Origin: Shinella zoogloeoides
GTDB taxonomy: Bacteria; Pseudomonadota; Alphaproteobacteria; Rhizobiales; Rhizobiaceae
Direction: 5' to 3'
Length of the DNA: 64,000 bases
NCBI RefSeq assembly: GCF_020883495.1
Contig: NZ_CP086610.1
Coordinates: 2,709,501-2,773,500 of the forward strand
In this document: positions 17,617 to 26,933 of the stretch, piece by piece
How positions within the stretch are numbered: the first letter of the stretch is position 1
Layout: every line of letters starts with the position of its first letter
Translations under genes and position numbers: made by a program
Notes under the pieces: generated by a model
Seen by the model: the letters and a program-made list of their open reading frames with translations, nothing else
What the model was told of the DNA's origin: nothing
The model's database searches: none

Positions 17617-17648
17617 TTAACCGGCCATTAAACCTTACCTGCTATTAC
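17617..17648 (+). promoter_or_regulatory. CtrA-type box and -10 upstream of candidate sRNA
   Basis: TTAA (17617-17620), seven bases, TTAA (17628-17631) is a perfect match to the alphaproteobacterial CtrA consensus, very rare by chance in this GC-rich DNA. A TATTAC -10 (17643-17648) follows so that the box covers the -35 region of a start near 17655, the position expected for CtrA-activated promoters. Confidence 0.55.
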
Positions 17649-17654
17649 CTGCAC

Positions 17655-17753
17655 ATCCGGTCCTTCCGGCTTCAGACATTTCCACCCCTTTGGGTTTGCG
17701 TCTGATTTTTCCCCTGTTTTACCTTGAGAGCCGCTTTCCGCGGCTCTTTTTTT
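17655..17753 (+). ncRNA. Candidate ~100-nt trans-acting sRNA
   Basis: After the CtrA-type box and -10, the sequence has three stem-loops and no ORF. CCGG-TCCTT-CCGG (17657-17669) exposes a pyrimidine loop. CAGAC (17673-17677) pairs with GTCTG (17700-17704) around an inner CCC-TTT-GGG. A U/C-rich single-stranded stretch (about 17705-17720) then precedes a classical terminator hairpin with a T7 tail (17727-17753). Hairpins, U-rich linker and terminator are what Hfq-type sRNAs show. Rhizobial cell-cycle sRNAs such as EcpR1 and GspR are known; I cannot tell whether this is one of them. Confidence 0.5.
17727..17753 (+). terminator. Strong Rho-independent terminator
   Basis: AGAGCCGC (17727-17734) and GCGGCTCT (17740-17747) form an 8-bp stem followed by T residues to 17753. 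It lies 170 bp after the DUF1192 stop and 181 bp before rcdA, too far from the former to be a simple operon end, which supports an independent transcript. Confidence 0.9.
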
Positions 17754-17801
17754 ATTTGCAACGCCCCGTCCGCGCCCCCTGTCCCGAAAGAATTGTGGAG
17801 A

Positions 17802-17816
17802 TTAACCCTTTCTTAA
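17802..17816 (+). promoter_or_regulatory. CtrA-type box upstream of rcdA
   Basis: TTAA (17802-17805), CCCTTTC, TTAA (17813-17816): a perfect CtrA consensus. If it covers a -35 region, transcription would start near 17845, about 90 nt before the rcdA ATG. Control of rcdA by CtrA has been reported in other alphaproteobacteria, making a feedback loop plausible. Confidence 0.6.
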
Positions 17817-17934
17817 GAATACCCTTGCGCGAATTAGGTTATGGCATCATCTTCTAGCCACAGACCGGCCACTTGGAACACCACGGGCCGACCTTCCGTT
17901 ACCTGCAAGTGATGCGTTCAACAGGGAAGAAACC

Positions 17935-18453
17935 ATGTCCGAAAGAGGATTGAATACCGTCAGCTTCGCTGGCCATGTTGCGTCGTCGGCGCAGTTCAAG
18001 TCCCTGTACGCCGAGGGCATGGGTCTGGTCGAGGAAACCGCGAGCTATCTCGACGGCGTCGGCCGTCAGGCCTCCAAGGTCCTGCCGCGCATGGCCTCGG
18101 TGCTCTATGCGGCGGAATCGATGCGCCTCACCACCCGCCTCATGCAGATGGCCTCCTGGCTCCTGCTCCAGCGCGCCGTCAACAATGGCGAGATGAGCCG
18201 CGACCAGGTGCTTTCGGAAAAGAACAAGGTCCGCCTCGACAGCTTCAACGTCGACAAGACCGCGCCCGGCTGGAACGACCTGCCGGAAGCCTTCCGCGAC
18301 CTCATCGAGCGCTCGCTGCGCCTGCAGAACCGCGTCGCCCTGCTCGACCGCGAGATCTACCGTCCACAGGAAGTCCAGACCTTCCAGCCGGACAACCAGA
18401 ACAGCGTCCAGGCCCAGATCAACCTGCTGCAGACCGCCTTCGGCAACAACTGA
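17935..18453 (+). CDS. rcdA: RcdA-family (DUF1465) cell-cycle proteolysis adaptor
   Basis: A 172-residue DUF1465 protein, the family of Caulobacter RcdA, an adaptor that helps ClpXP degrade the master regulator CtrA and other substrates. It is mostly helical: FKSLYAEGMGLVEETASYLDG, then LYAAESMRLTTRLMQMASWLLLQRAV, VRLDSF and LPEAFRDLIERSLRLQNRVALLDREIY, with a disordered C-terminal tail (PDNQNSVQAQINLLQTAFGNN) like the flexible RcdA tail. A perfect CtrA-type box lies upstream and its terminator is downstream. Confidence 0.85.
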   Translation: MSERGLNTVSFAGHVASSAQFKSLYAEGMGLVEETASYLDGVGRQASKVLPRMASVLYAAESMRLTTRLMQMASWLLLQRAVNNGEMSRDQVLSEKNKVRLDSFNVDKTAPGWNDLPEAFRDLIERSLRLQNRVALLDREIYRPQEVQTFQPDNQNSVQAQINLLQTAFGNN

Positions 18454-18481
18454 TCGGCACGCACGCAGACCGATATGCAAG

Positions 18482-18508
18482 ACCCGGCTCCGGCCGGGTT
18501 TTTTGTTG
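18482..18508 (+). terminator. Terminator of rcdA (left half of a mirrored pair)
   Basis: CCCGGC (18483-18488) and GCCGGG (18493-18498) enclose TCCG and are followed by six T residues. The whole 27-bp segment is repeated in exact inverted orientation at 18538-18564, with 29 bp between. Confidence 0.88.
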
Positions 18509-18537
18509 CCTGCGCATAAGCTGAGGGACACGCCAAA

Positions 18538-18568
18538 CAACAAAAAACCCGGCCGGAGCCGGGTTTTT
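18538..18568 (-). terminator. Terminator of rpmE (right half of a mirrored pair)
   Basis: The exact reverse complement of 18482-18508. On the minus strand it gives the same stem and T-tract after rpmE. A T5 on the plus strand (18564-18568) means it can also stop plus-strand read-through. Confidence 0.88.
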
Positions 18569-18596
18569 CGAAATCCGCCGCAAGGCAGGAAGCAGA

Positions 18597-18818
18597 TTAG
18601 AGGCCGAGACCTTCGAAGCGCTTCTTGAACTTGGAAACGCGGCCGCCACGGTCCAGCATCTGCTGGTTGCCGCCGGTCCAGGCCGGGTGCGACTTCGGGT
18701 CGATTTCGAGGTTCATCGTTGCGCCAGCCGAACCCCAGGTCGAGCGGGTTTCGTACTCGGTGCCGTCGGTCATCACGACCTTGATGGTGTGGTAGTCGGG
18801 ATGGATATCAGCCTTCAT
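18597..18818 (-). CDS. rpmE: 50S ribosomal protein L31 (zinc-free type)
   Basis: A 73-residue L31 with the conserved start [20 protein letters not shown] and [26 protein letters not shown]. The four cysteines of the zinc-ribbon form are absent, so this is the C-minus type. The frame is open upstream but MKADIHP is the family start. The 5' leader contains an 8-bp palindrome. Its terminator is the mirror image of that of convergent rcdA. Confidence 0.95.
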   Translation of the reverse strand: MKADIHPDYHTIKVVMTDGTEYETRSTWGSAGATMNLEIDPKSHPAWTGGNQQMLDRGGRVSKFKKRFEGLGL

Positions 18819-18849
18819 GACACTCTTCCTGCTTGTTCCGGGGGCCATT

Positions 18850-18869
18850 TGTCGCAATGGATTGCGACA
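18850..18869 (-). promoter_or_regulatory. Palindrome in rpmE leader / ABC-exporter divergent region
   Basis: TGTCGCAA (18850-18857) and TTGCGACA (18862-18869) form a perfect 8-bp inverted repeat with 4 bases between, 31 nt upstream of the rpmE start. It could be an mRNA hairpin for autogenous control by L31 or a dimer-binding operator for the divergent ABC exporter. Confidence 0.45.
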
Positions 18870-19008
18870 GCGAGGCCAAAGACGTAAATGAAGCCGCGGT
18901 CGGTCGGACCTACGGCTTCCCAATTCGATGGCGAGCCTATACATGAAGGCCGTCTGGATAACAAGAGCCGAAAGACAATTCGTGCCGCAAGGCGCTGGAA
19001 ACGGGGGT

Positions 19009-20832
<1,824 letters not shown>

Positions 20833-20839
20833 GCAAGGC

Positions 20840-22483
20840 TCAGGCGCCGACCGCCCTGCCCGCGACACGGCCGGAGAAGAGGCACCCGCCGAGGAACGTG
20901 CCCTCCAGCGCGTTATAGCCATGCAGGCCGCCGCCCCCGAAGCCGGCGGCCTCGCCCGCCGCGTAAAGCCCCGGCACCGGCCTGCCGGAAAGCTCCAGCA
21001 CGCGGCCCGAAAGATCGGTCTGGAGACCGCCCAGCGTCTTGCGCGTCAGGATGTTGAGCCGCACCGCGATCAGCGGCCCGGCCTTGGGATCGAGCAGGCG
21101 GTGGGGTTTGGCCGTGCGCATCAGCTTGTCGCCGAGATAGGCGCGCGCGCCGCGGATCGCCGTCACCTGCGCATCCTTGGAGAAGGCGTTTTCGATCTCC
21201 CGGTCGCGCGCCTCCACCTCGGCCCTGACCCTCACCACGTCCAGCAGCGGCTCGTCGGTCAGCGCGTTCATGGCGGAAACGAGGTCTCCCAGATCGTTGC
21301 GCACCACGAAATCCGCCCCCTTGTCCATGAAGGCCTGCACGGGGCCGGGCGGGTTCTTGCCGAGACGCTTCAGGAGAAGCGGGATATTCTTGCCGGTGAG
21401 GTCCGGATTCTGCTCCGAGCCGGAAAGGGCGAATTCCTTCTTGATGATCGCTCGCGTCAGGATGAACCAGCTATGGTCATACCCGGTGGCGCGGATCGCC
21501 TTCAGCGTTCCCAGCGTATCGAAGCCCGGCATGGCCGGAGTCGAAAAGCGCCGCCCGCGCGCATCGAGCCAGAGCGACGACGGACCGGGCAGGATGCGGA
21601 TGCCGTGGCCGGGCCAGATCGGGTCCCAGTTTCGCAGGCCCTCCGTATAGTGCCACATCCGGTCGCCATTGATGACGGAGCCGCCGGCCTGCTGCGCGAT
21701 TCCCAGCATGCGCCCGTCGACATGGGCCGGCACGCCGCTCACCATGAAGCCCGGCGGCTCCCCGAGGCGGTCGCGCGGCCAGTTCTGCCGCACCAGATCG
21801 TGATTGCCGCCGATCCCGCCGGACGACACCAGCACCGCGCCGGCACGGAGGCTGAAATCGCCGACGACCTCCCGTGAGGTCGAGCGCCCGCGCTCCGCCG
21901 CATCCGGCGCCAGCACCGCGCCATGAGCGCCGACGACCGCGCCATTCTCGACGATCAGCCCGTCGACGCGATGGCGGAAGCGGAAGGCGAGTGTGCCGGA
22001 GGCGCGAAGCTCCTGCGCGCGGCGAAGGAAGGGCGCCAGCACGCCGGGACCGGTGCCCCAGGTGACATGGAAGCGCGGCACGGAATTGCCGTGGCCGGTG
22101 GCAAGGCCGCCGCCCCGCTCCGCCCAGCCGACGACCGGGAACCAGCGCATGCCCATGGCATGCAGCCAGGCGCGTTTCTCGCCGGCCGCGAAATCGAGAT
22201 AGGCTTCCGCCCAGCGGCGCGGCCAGTAGTCCTCCTGCCTGTCGAAGCCGGCCGAGCCGAACCAGTCCTGCCGGGCAAGATCGACCGTGTCGCGGATGCG
22301 CATGCGCCGCTGCTCGGGGCTGTCGATGAAGAACAGGCCGCCGAGCGACCAGAAGGCCTGCCCGCCAAGGTTTTGTTCGCCCTCCTGATCGAGCACGATC
22401 ACCTTGAGGCCGCGCGCCGCCGCCTCTATCGCCGCCACGAGGCCGGCAAGGCCCGCCCCGATCACCAGAAGATCGCAATCCAC
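20840..22483 (-). CDS. FAD-binding dehydrogenase (fumarate reductase/KstD-like flavoprotein)
   Basis: About 547 residues. The N-terminal Rossmann motif DLLVIGAGLAGLVAAIEAAARG is followed by the acidic end of the second strand (VIVLDQE) and GGQAFWSLGG. A second FAD contact is the C-terminal GLYAAGEAAGFGGGGLHGYNALEGTFLGGCLFSGRVAG. It resembles the soluble fumarate-reductase/3-ketosteroid dehydrogenase superfamily; the substrate is unknown. A GTG at 22483 placed directly before DCDLLVIG is preferred; an ATG at 22546 would add 21 basic residues. No partner redox gene is nearby. Confidence 0.83.
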   Translation of the reverse strand: MDCDLLVIGAGLAGLVAAIEAAARGLKVIVLDQEGEQNLGGQAFWSLGGLFFIDSPEQRRMRIRDTVDLARQDWFGSAGFDRQEDYWPRRWAEAYLDFAAGEKRAWLHAMGMRWFPVVGWAERGGGLATGHGNSVPRFHVTWGTGPGVLAPFLRRAQELRASGTLAFRFRHRVDGLIVENGAVVGAHGAVLAPDAAERGRSTSREVVGDFSLRAGAVLVSSGGIGGNHDLVRQNWPRDRLGEPPGFMVSGVPAHVDGRMLGIAQQAGGSVINGDRMWHYTEGLRNWDPIWPGHGIRILPGPSSLWLDARGRRFSTPAMPGFDTLGTLKAIRATGYDHSWFILTRAIIKKEFALSGSEQNPDLTGKNIPLLLKRLGKNPPGPVQAFMDKGADFVVRNDLGDLVSAMNALTDEPLLDVVRVRAEVEARDREIENAFSKDAQVTAIRGARAYLGDKLMRTAKPHRLLDPKAGPLIAVRLNILTRKTLGGLQTDLSGRVLELSGRPVPGLYAAGEAAGFGGGGLHGYNALEGTFLGGCLFSGRVAGRAVGA

Positions 22484-22577
22484 CGCATAGCCTCCCGCCT
22501 TATGTCGGGAAAACTTACGCATACGTGCGCGTAAGATCAACAGCACGGAAATCGCGTCTCTGGCGCGCGGGTGTCGC

Positions 22578-23609
22578 TTACTTTTCGGTCAGTTTCAGCT
22601 CGATGCGGCGGTTGGTGGAGCGCGCCTTGTCGTCATCACCCTCGGCAATCGGCTGGAACTCGCCGAAGCCGGCCGCGACCAGCCGGTTGGCCGGAACGCC
22701 CTTGGAAATGAGGAACTTCACCACCGAAGTCGCACGCGCGGAGGAAAGTTCCCAGTTGTCGCGGTAGCGGCCCGTGCCGGAGAGCGGCACATTGTCCGTA
22801 TGGCCGTCGACGCGCAGCACCCAGTTGATTTCCGAGGGAATTTCCTTTGCGAGATCGAGCAGCGCCGTCGCGAGCTTGCCCATCTCCGCCTGCCCGGCCT
22901 CGTTGAGATCGCTGCCGCCCGAGGGGAACAGCACCTCGGACTGGAAGACGAAACGGTCGCCGACGATGCGGATATTCTCCCGGTCGGAGAGGATTTCGCG
23001 CAGGCGGCCGAAGAAATCGGAGCGGTAGCGGTTAAGCTCCTGCACGCGCTGCGCCAGCGCCACGTTGAGGCGGCGGCCGAGATCGGCGATCTTGGCCTGC
23101 GAGGACTGGTCCTTCGCTTCGGAGGCCTGCAAGGCCTCCTCCACGGCGGCGATCTGGCTGCGCAGGGCGGCGATCTGCTGGTTGAGAAGCTCGATCTGGC
23201 TCATGGCCCGGGCGCTCACCTGCTTTTCCGAATCCAGCTCGCCTTCCAGCGTCGTGACGCGGGCATTGGCCGTGCTGGACGCACCGGCCCCGCTGTCGAG
23301 CAATTGCTGAAGGCGTGTCCGGTCGCTTTCCGACTGGCTGAGCGAGGCCTGCAGATTGGCGAGCGCATCTTCCAGATCCTGCTTGCCGCTTTTCTCCAGC
23401 GCGAGAAGCTGCGTCAGCTCGTTGATCTGGCTCGTCAGCCGGTTCAGCACGTCGTCCTTGCCGGAAATCTCGCGGCTGAGGAAGAATTGCGCCAGCACGA
23501 AGACGGTGAGCAGGAACATGATGGCGAGCAGCAGCGTCGACAGCGCATCGACGAAGCCCGGCCAATAATCGACGGTGCGCTGGCTGCGCCGGTTTCGCGC
23601 GAGCGCCAT
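22578..23609 (-). CDS. MotB-like/OmpA-domain stator subunit with coiled coil
   Basis: A 343-residue inner-membrane protein. One N-terminal transmembrane helix (about 21-44, LSTLLLAIMFLLTVFVLAQFF) is preceded by Asp21 in GFVDALS, where MotB/ExbD/TolR carry their proton-binding aspartate. A coiled coil spans about 55-200, then an OmpA-type peptidoglycan-binding domain with VDGHTDNVPLSGTGRYRDNWELSSARA near 275. The 3' neighbour encodes a MotA/ExbB-like channel two bases away, so the pair should form a proton-driven stator anchored to the wall. No flagellar, Tol or Ton genes are adjacent; the driven process is unknown. Confidence 0.82.
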   Translation of the reverse strand: MALARNRRSQRTVDYWPGFVDALSTLLLAIMFLLTVFVLAQFFLSREISGKDDVLNRLTSQINELTQLLALEKSGKQDLEDALANLQASLSQSESDRTRLQQLLDSGAGASSTANARVTTLEGELDSEKQVSARAMSQIELLNQQIAALRSQIAAVEEALQASEAKDQSSQAKIADLGRRLNVALAQRVQELNRYRSDFFGRLREILSDRENIRIVGDRFVFQSEVLFPSGGSDLNEAGQAEMGKLATALLDLAKEIPSEINWVLRVDGHTDNVPLSGTGRYRDNWELSSARATSVVKFLISKGVPANRLVAAGFGEFQPIAEGDDDKARSTNRRIELKLTEK

Positions 23610-23611
23610 GA

Positions 23612-24676
23612 CTATTCGCCCCCGGTCGTATGGACCTTCTCGGCGGCGCGCTCGGCCTTTTCGCCGCTGCGCGCGGCAAGCCGGTCGAGCGTGCGGCGCA
23701 GGGCCTTCGCCTCTTCCTGCTGCGCCTCGATCCAGTCGCGCAGCATCTGCTGTTCGCTGCGCATGTTCTTCACGAGGCCCTGAATGCCCTCGGCAAGGCT
23801 CGCCATCGCGGCCGTGGAGCGGTTGCTGCCGCCGCTCTCCTGCGCAAGCAGCAGGATCTGCTCGGCAAGCGCCTGCACGTCTGCGGAGGACGCGCCGGCC
23901 CCGTCGGCCACCGGCTGGAGTTCAGGCCCGACATCGGTGACCGAGGAGAGCCAGTTTTCCAGCTCCGTGTAGAAACGGTTCTGCGCGCGGCCCGCCTGCA
24001 GGTCGAGGAAGCCGAGGATGAGCGAGGAGGAAAGACCGAAAAGCGAGGTGGAGAAGGCCGTTCCCATGCCGGTCAGCGGGGCGGAAAGGCCTTCCTTCAG
24101 GGCATTGAGGATATCGTTCGCCGTGCCGCCGCCGGCATCCAGCGACTGGATGACCTGGCTGATCGAGCCGATGGTGCCGAGCAGGCCCCAGAAGGTGCCG
24201 AGCAGGCCGAGGAAGACGAGAAGGCCGATCAGGTAGCGCGATGTATCACGGGATTCGTCGAGGCGGGTCGCGATGGAATCGAGGATCGAGCGCAGCGCCG
24301 TGGTGGAGAGCGCCACCGAATGGCGACGGCCGATCAGCGAGCGCATCGGCGCAAGCAGCACCGGATCGCGCCCGACCTTCTCGGCGCTGCCGGCCGCGCG
24401 GAACGAGTTGAACCAGCGCACTTCCGGTCTCAGCGCCAGCACATGGTTGAAGACCAGCAGGATGCCGATCAGGAGCACGCCGAGGATGAGGCCGTTGAGG
24501 CCGGGATTGGAAAGGAAGGCCGTCTGCGCCTGACGGAAGAGGATGGCGGCCACGAAGCCGACGATGATGAGGAAGATCACCATCGTCCAGAAGAAGGCCA
24601 TGGGGCTTGAGAGTTTGTGCGGGTAGTCCTCGGTCTCGGCCGAGCCTCCCCGGCCCGACAGCGCCAGCTTAGCCAT
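23612..24676 (-). CDS. MotA/TolQ/ExbB-family proton channel subunit
   Basis: A 354-residue membrane protein. Two N-terminal helices (SPMAFFWTMVIFLIIVGFVAAILF and LILGVLLIGILLVFNHVLAL) precede a cytoplasmic loop. The conserved MotA/TolQ/ExbB helices follow: YLIGLLVFLGLLGTFWGLLGTI and APLTGMGTAFSTSLFGLSSSLILGFLDL. A long C-terminal coiled, charged tail (about 255-354) is larger than in ExbB. It is translated just before the MotB-like gene (2-bp gap), and suhB lies upstream on the same strand. Confidence 0.85.
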   Translation of the reverse strand: MAKLALSGRGGSAETEDYPHKLSSPMAFFWTMVIFLIIVGFVAAILFRQAQTAFLSNPGLNGLILGVLLIGILLVFNHVLALRPEVRWFNSFRAAGSAEKVGRDPVLLAPMRSLIGRRHSVALSTTALRSILDSIATRLDESRDTSRYLIGLLVFLGLLGTFWGLLGTIGSISQVIQSLDAGGGTANDILNALKEGLSAPLTGMGTAFSTSLFGLSSSLILGFLDLQAGRAQNRFYTELENWLSSVTDVGPELQPVADGAGASSADVQALAEQILLLAQESGGSNRSTAAMASLAEGIQGLVKNMRSEQQMLRDWIEAQQEEAKALRRTLDRLAARSGEKAERAAEKVHTTGGE

Positions 24677-24785
24677 GTAGTCGCATCTCCGCTTCCTCGT
24701 CGGGGCGGAGACTAGAGGAAGATTGCGACGAGTTGAAGGGCCAAGCAGCCACGCGGCGCCCGAAAGCGCCGCTCATGCCAAGTGC

Positions 24786-25586
24786 TTAGCGCGTCGGCAC
24801 CGGGCGATGCAGCACTTCGCGCAGCGCCTTGTGGATATATTCGTTGCCGGCGACGATGGTGCCCGTGTCGAACATCGCCGTGCTGCCGTCCAGATCGCTG
24901 ACATAGCCGCCGGCTTCACGAATCAGCAGGATGCCCGCCGCCATGTCCCACTCGGAAAGGTCGCGCTCCCAGAAGCCGTCGAAGCGGCCGGCGGCGACAT
25001 AGGCAAGGTCGAGCGCGGCCGCGCCGAGGCGGCGCATGCCGGCGACTTCGCCCATCGCATGGCGCAGTTCGATCAAGTACTTGCCGTGGTTGCCGCGGCC
25101 GAGATGCGGCATGCCGCAGCCGATGACGGCATCCGAAAGGTGCTTGCGGGCCGCCACGCGCAGGCGGCGGTCGTTGAGGAAGGCCCCGCCGCCGCGCTCG
25201 GCGGTGAAAAGCTCGTCCGTCGCCGGGTTCAGCACGACGCCCGCGACGATCTCGCCATTGCGCTCCAGCGCGATCGAGGTCGCAAAGCAGGGAATGCCGT
25301 GCAGGAAGTTGGTCGTGCCGTCGAGCGGATCGACGATCCAGCGGTGCGCGCCGTCCGTGCCGGCGATCTCTTCGGATTCCTCACCAAGGAAACCGTAGGT
25401 CGGGCGCGCCTTCATCAGCTCTTCGCGGATGATCTTCTCCACCTTGCGGTCGGCCTGCGAGACGTAGTCGCCCGGCCCCTTCAGCGAAACCTGCAGGTTC
25501 TGCACTTCGCCGAAATCGCGCGCGAGCGACTTGCCGGCCTTGAAAGCGGCCTGAACCATGACGTTGAGAAGAGCTGAACGAGCCAT
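24786..25586 (-). CDS. suhB: Inositol monophosphatase family protein
   Basis: A 266-residue Mg-dependent phosphatase of the IMPase fold. The metal ligands are at GEESEE (Glu69/Glu70), WIVDPLDGTTNF (Asp86, Asp89) and a C-terminal EWDMAAG near 213. SuhB proteins hydrolyse inositol phosphates and in E. coli also join rRNA antitermination complexes; which role applies here is unknown. The 109-bp gap before the MotA-like gene and the 181 bp upstream hold no recognisable ORF. Confidence 0.88.
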   Translation of the reverse strand: MARSALLNVMVQAAFKAGKSLARDFGEVQNLQVSLKGPGDYVSQADRKVEKIIREELMKARPTYGFLGEESEEIAGTDGAHRWIVDPLDGTTNFLHGIPCFATSIALERNGEIVAGVVLNPATDELFTAERGGGAFLNDRRLRVAARKHLSDAVIGCGMPHLGRGNHGKYLIELRHAMGEVAGMRRLGAAALDLAYVAAGRFDGFWERDLSEWDMAAGILLIREAGGYVSDLDGSTAMFDTGTIVAGNEYIHKALREVLHRPVPTR

Positions 25587-25767
25587 GCAACCTTGTCCTT
25601 CGGGAATGTCCGGCGCTGGAGACGGCAGAAGCCGTGGCGCGAAAACGCGCCGGGACCGGGATATGCGGCCTCAAGACCACAAATCCCCCGAAGTTTCAAG
25701 CCTTCTGCCCCTGCAAGGGATGCAAAGCAGGCCATCCTATCGCGCAACAGGGTAAATGCGGGGACGG

Positions 25768-26925
25768 TCAGGACCCCGAACGGTACTTGTTCGCCGCCGT
25801 GATCGCCGCCTTCTGCTGCTCGTCGTTGAGGCCAAGATAGAAGTCCTCCAGCAAGGGATCGTTCAGCCCGGCGCGGCGCGCCAGCACGAACCACTTCGCC
25901 GCCTCGACCGGATCGGGCCTGGTGCCGATCGCGTTGATATAAAGCTGGGCAAGCTTGCTCTGGGCGACCGGGTTGCCGCCGTCCGCCGCCCGCTTCATCC
26001 ATTTGAAGCCGGCGTCGAAGTCGCGCTCGCCGGCCGTGCCGTTCACCAGCCACATGCCGAGGTCGAGCTGGGCGGTGTCGTAGCCGGCCCGGGCGGCGCG
26101 CAGCAGCCATTCGCGGGCGCGGCTCTTCTTTTCCGCCGGCAGGTCCGGCAGGCTCTCGTAGATCTGCGACAGGGCGTATTGCGCATCCGCGATGCCCTGC
26201 TCGGCGGATTTCTCGTAATAGGGCAGCGCATCGCGCAGCCCCTTCTCGCCGGGCGTCTCCGACACCAGCACCTGCGCATAGTTGAACTGCGCCGAGGGAT
26301 TGCCGAGTTCGGCCGATTTCTTCATCAGCTCGTCGGCCTTCTTGCGGTCGTCCTTGGAGCGGGAGCGCTCCATGAGGAGGACGGCATATTTGAACATGCC
26401 GGTCGGATCGCCACCATTGGCCGCCTGCTCGTACCAGAACATCGCCTGATCGCGGTTGCGCTTGACGCCAAGGCCACGGTCGAGAATTTCGGCAACGAGC
26501 GTCTGCGCCGCCGGATCGCCGAGCTGGGCGCGCGGCAGGGCAAGCTCCATCGCCGTGAGATAACGCCCGCGCTGGAACGCGCCATAGGCCTCGTCGACCT
26601 TGCCGGTGAAGGGCTTTTCCGCCGGCAGGGCGGGAAGCTCCGCCCCCATGCGGTCAAGCACCGTCAGGCCCGTCGATGGCCCGTCTTCCGGCTTCTCCCC
26701 GGGCTTGCCCTTATCGGCAGCCTTGTCAGCGGCCTTGTCGTCGACCTTGTCCGTCGATGCCGCCTTGTCCGCGGGCGCGTCCTTCTGTTCGGCCTGGTCG
26801 CCGCTCGTGACGGAGGGCCCCTTCTTCGCCGTTTCCGCAAAGGCGGGCGCGGCCACGAGGAGGCCCGTGGCGAGAAGCGCCATCGGCGCGATACGGCTAG
26901 CTTGCGAAAGAACGGCCCTGATCAT
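25768..26925 (-). CDS. Secreted Sel1-like repeat protein
   Basis: A 385-residue protein with a signal peptide (cleavage after APAFAETA, near residue 31), a low-complexity Lys/Asp/Ala linker (DKAADKAADKGKPGEKPEDG) and at least five Sel1/TPR-like repeats from about 125 on, for example NRDQAMFWYEQAANGGDPTGM, LPYYEKSAEQGIADAQYALS and GFKWMKRAADGGNPVAQSKLA. Sel1 proteins are periplasmic scaffolds; rhizobial ExoR is a shorter example, but this is not ExoR. It starts 8 bp after the ThiE-like gene, so the two probably form one unit. Confidence 0.83.
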   Translation of the reverse strand: MIRAVLSQASRIAPMALLATGLLVAAPAFAETAKKGPSVTSGDQAEQKDAPADKAASTDKVDDKAADKAADKGKPGEKPEDGPSTGLTVLDRMGAELPALPAEKPFTGKVDEAYGAFQRGRYLTAMELALPRAQLGDPAAQTLVAEILDRGLGVKRNRDQAMFWYEQAANGGDPTGMFKYAVLLMERSRSKDDRKKADELMKKSAELGNPSAQFNYAQVLVSETPGEKGLRDALPYYEKSAEQGIADAQYALSQIYESLPDLPAEKKSRAREWLLRAARAGYDTAQLDLGMWLVNGTAGERDFDAGFKWMKRAADGGNPVAQSKLAQLYINAIGTRPDPVEAAKWFVLARRAGLNDPLLEDFYLGLNDEQQKAAITAANKYRSGS

Positions 26926-26933
26926 GAACCCTA

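Larger units (their letters stand above)
17557..17934 (+). other. 378-bp intergenic region with two CtrA-type boxes and a candidate sRNA
   Basis: This gap between the DUF1192 gene and rcdA holds two perfect TTAA-N7-TTAA boxes (17617-17631 and 17802-17816), a candidate sRNA (about 17655-17753) with its terminator, and the rcdA leader. No ORF with a credible start is seen in it. Confidence 0.6.

Noticed and set aside
22578..24676. Zorya anti-phage system
   Set aside because: The MotA/MotB-like pair resembles ZorAB in outline, but no ZorC, ZorD or ZorE gene is adjacent; suhB and a flavoprotein gene flank it. A core envelope stator is more likely.
25587..25767. Conserved RNA motif upstream of suhB
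   Set aside because: A rhizobial RNA family was originally named after suhB, so I looked for it here. There is only a GGCGCG/CGCGCC-type hairpin, and I cannot match a known consensus.
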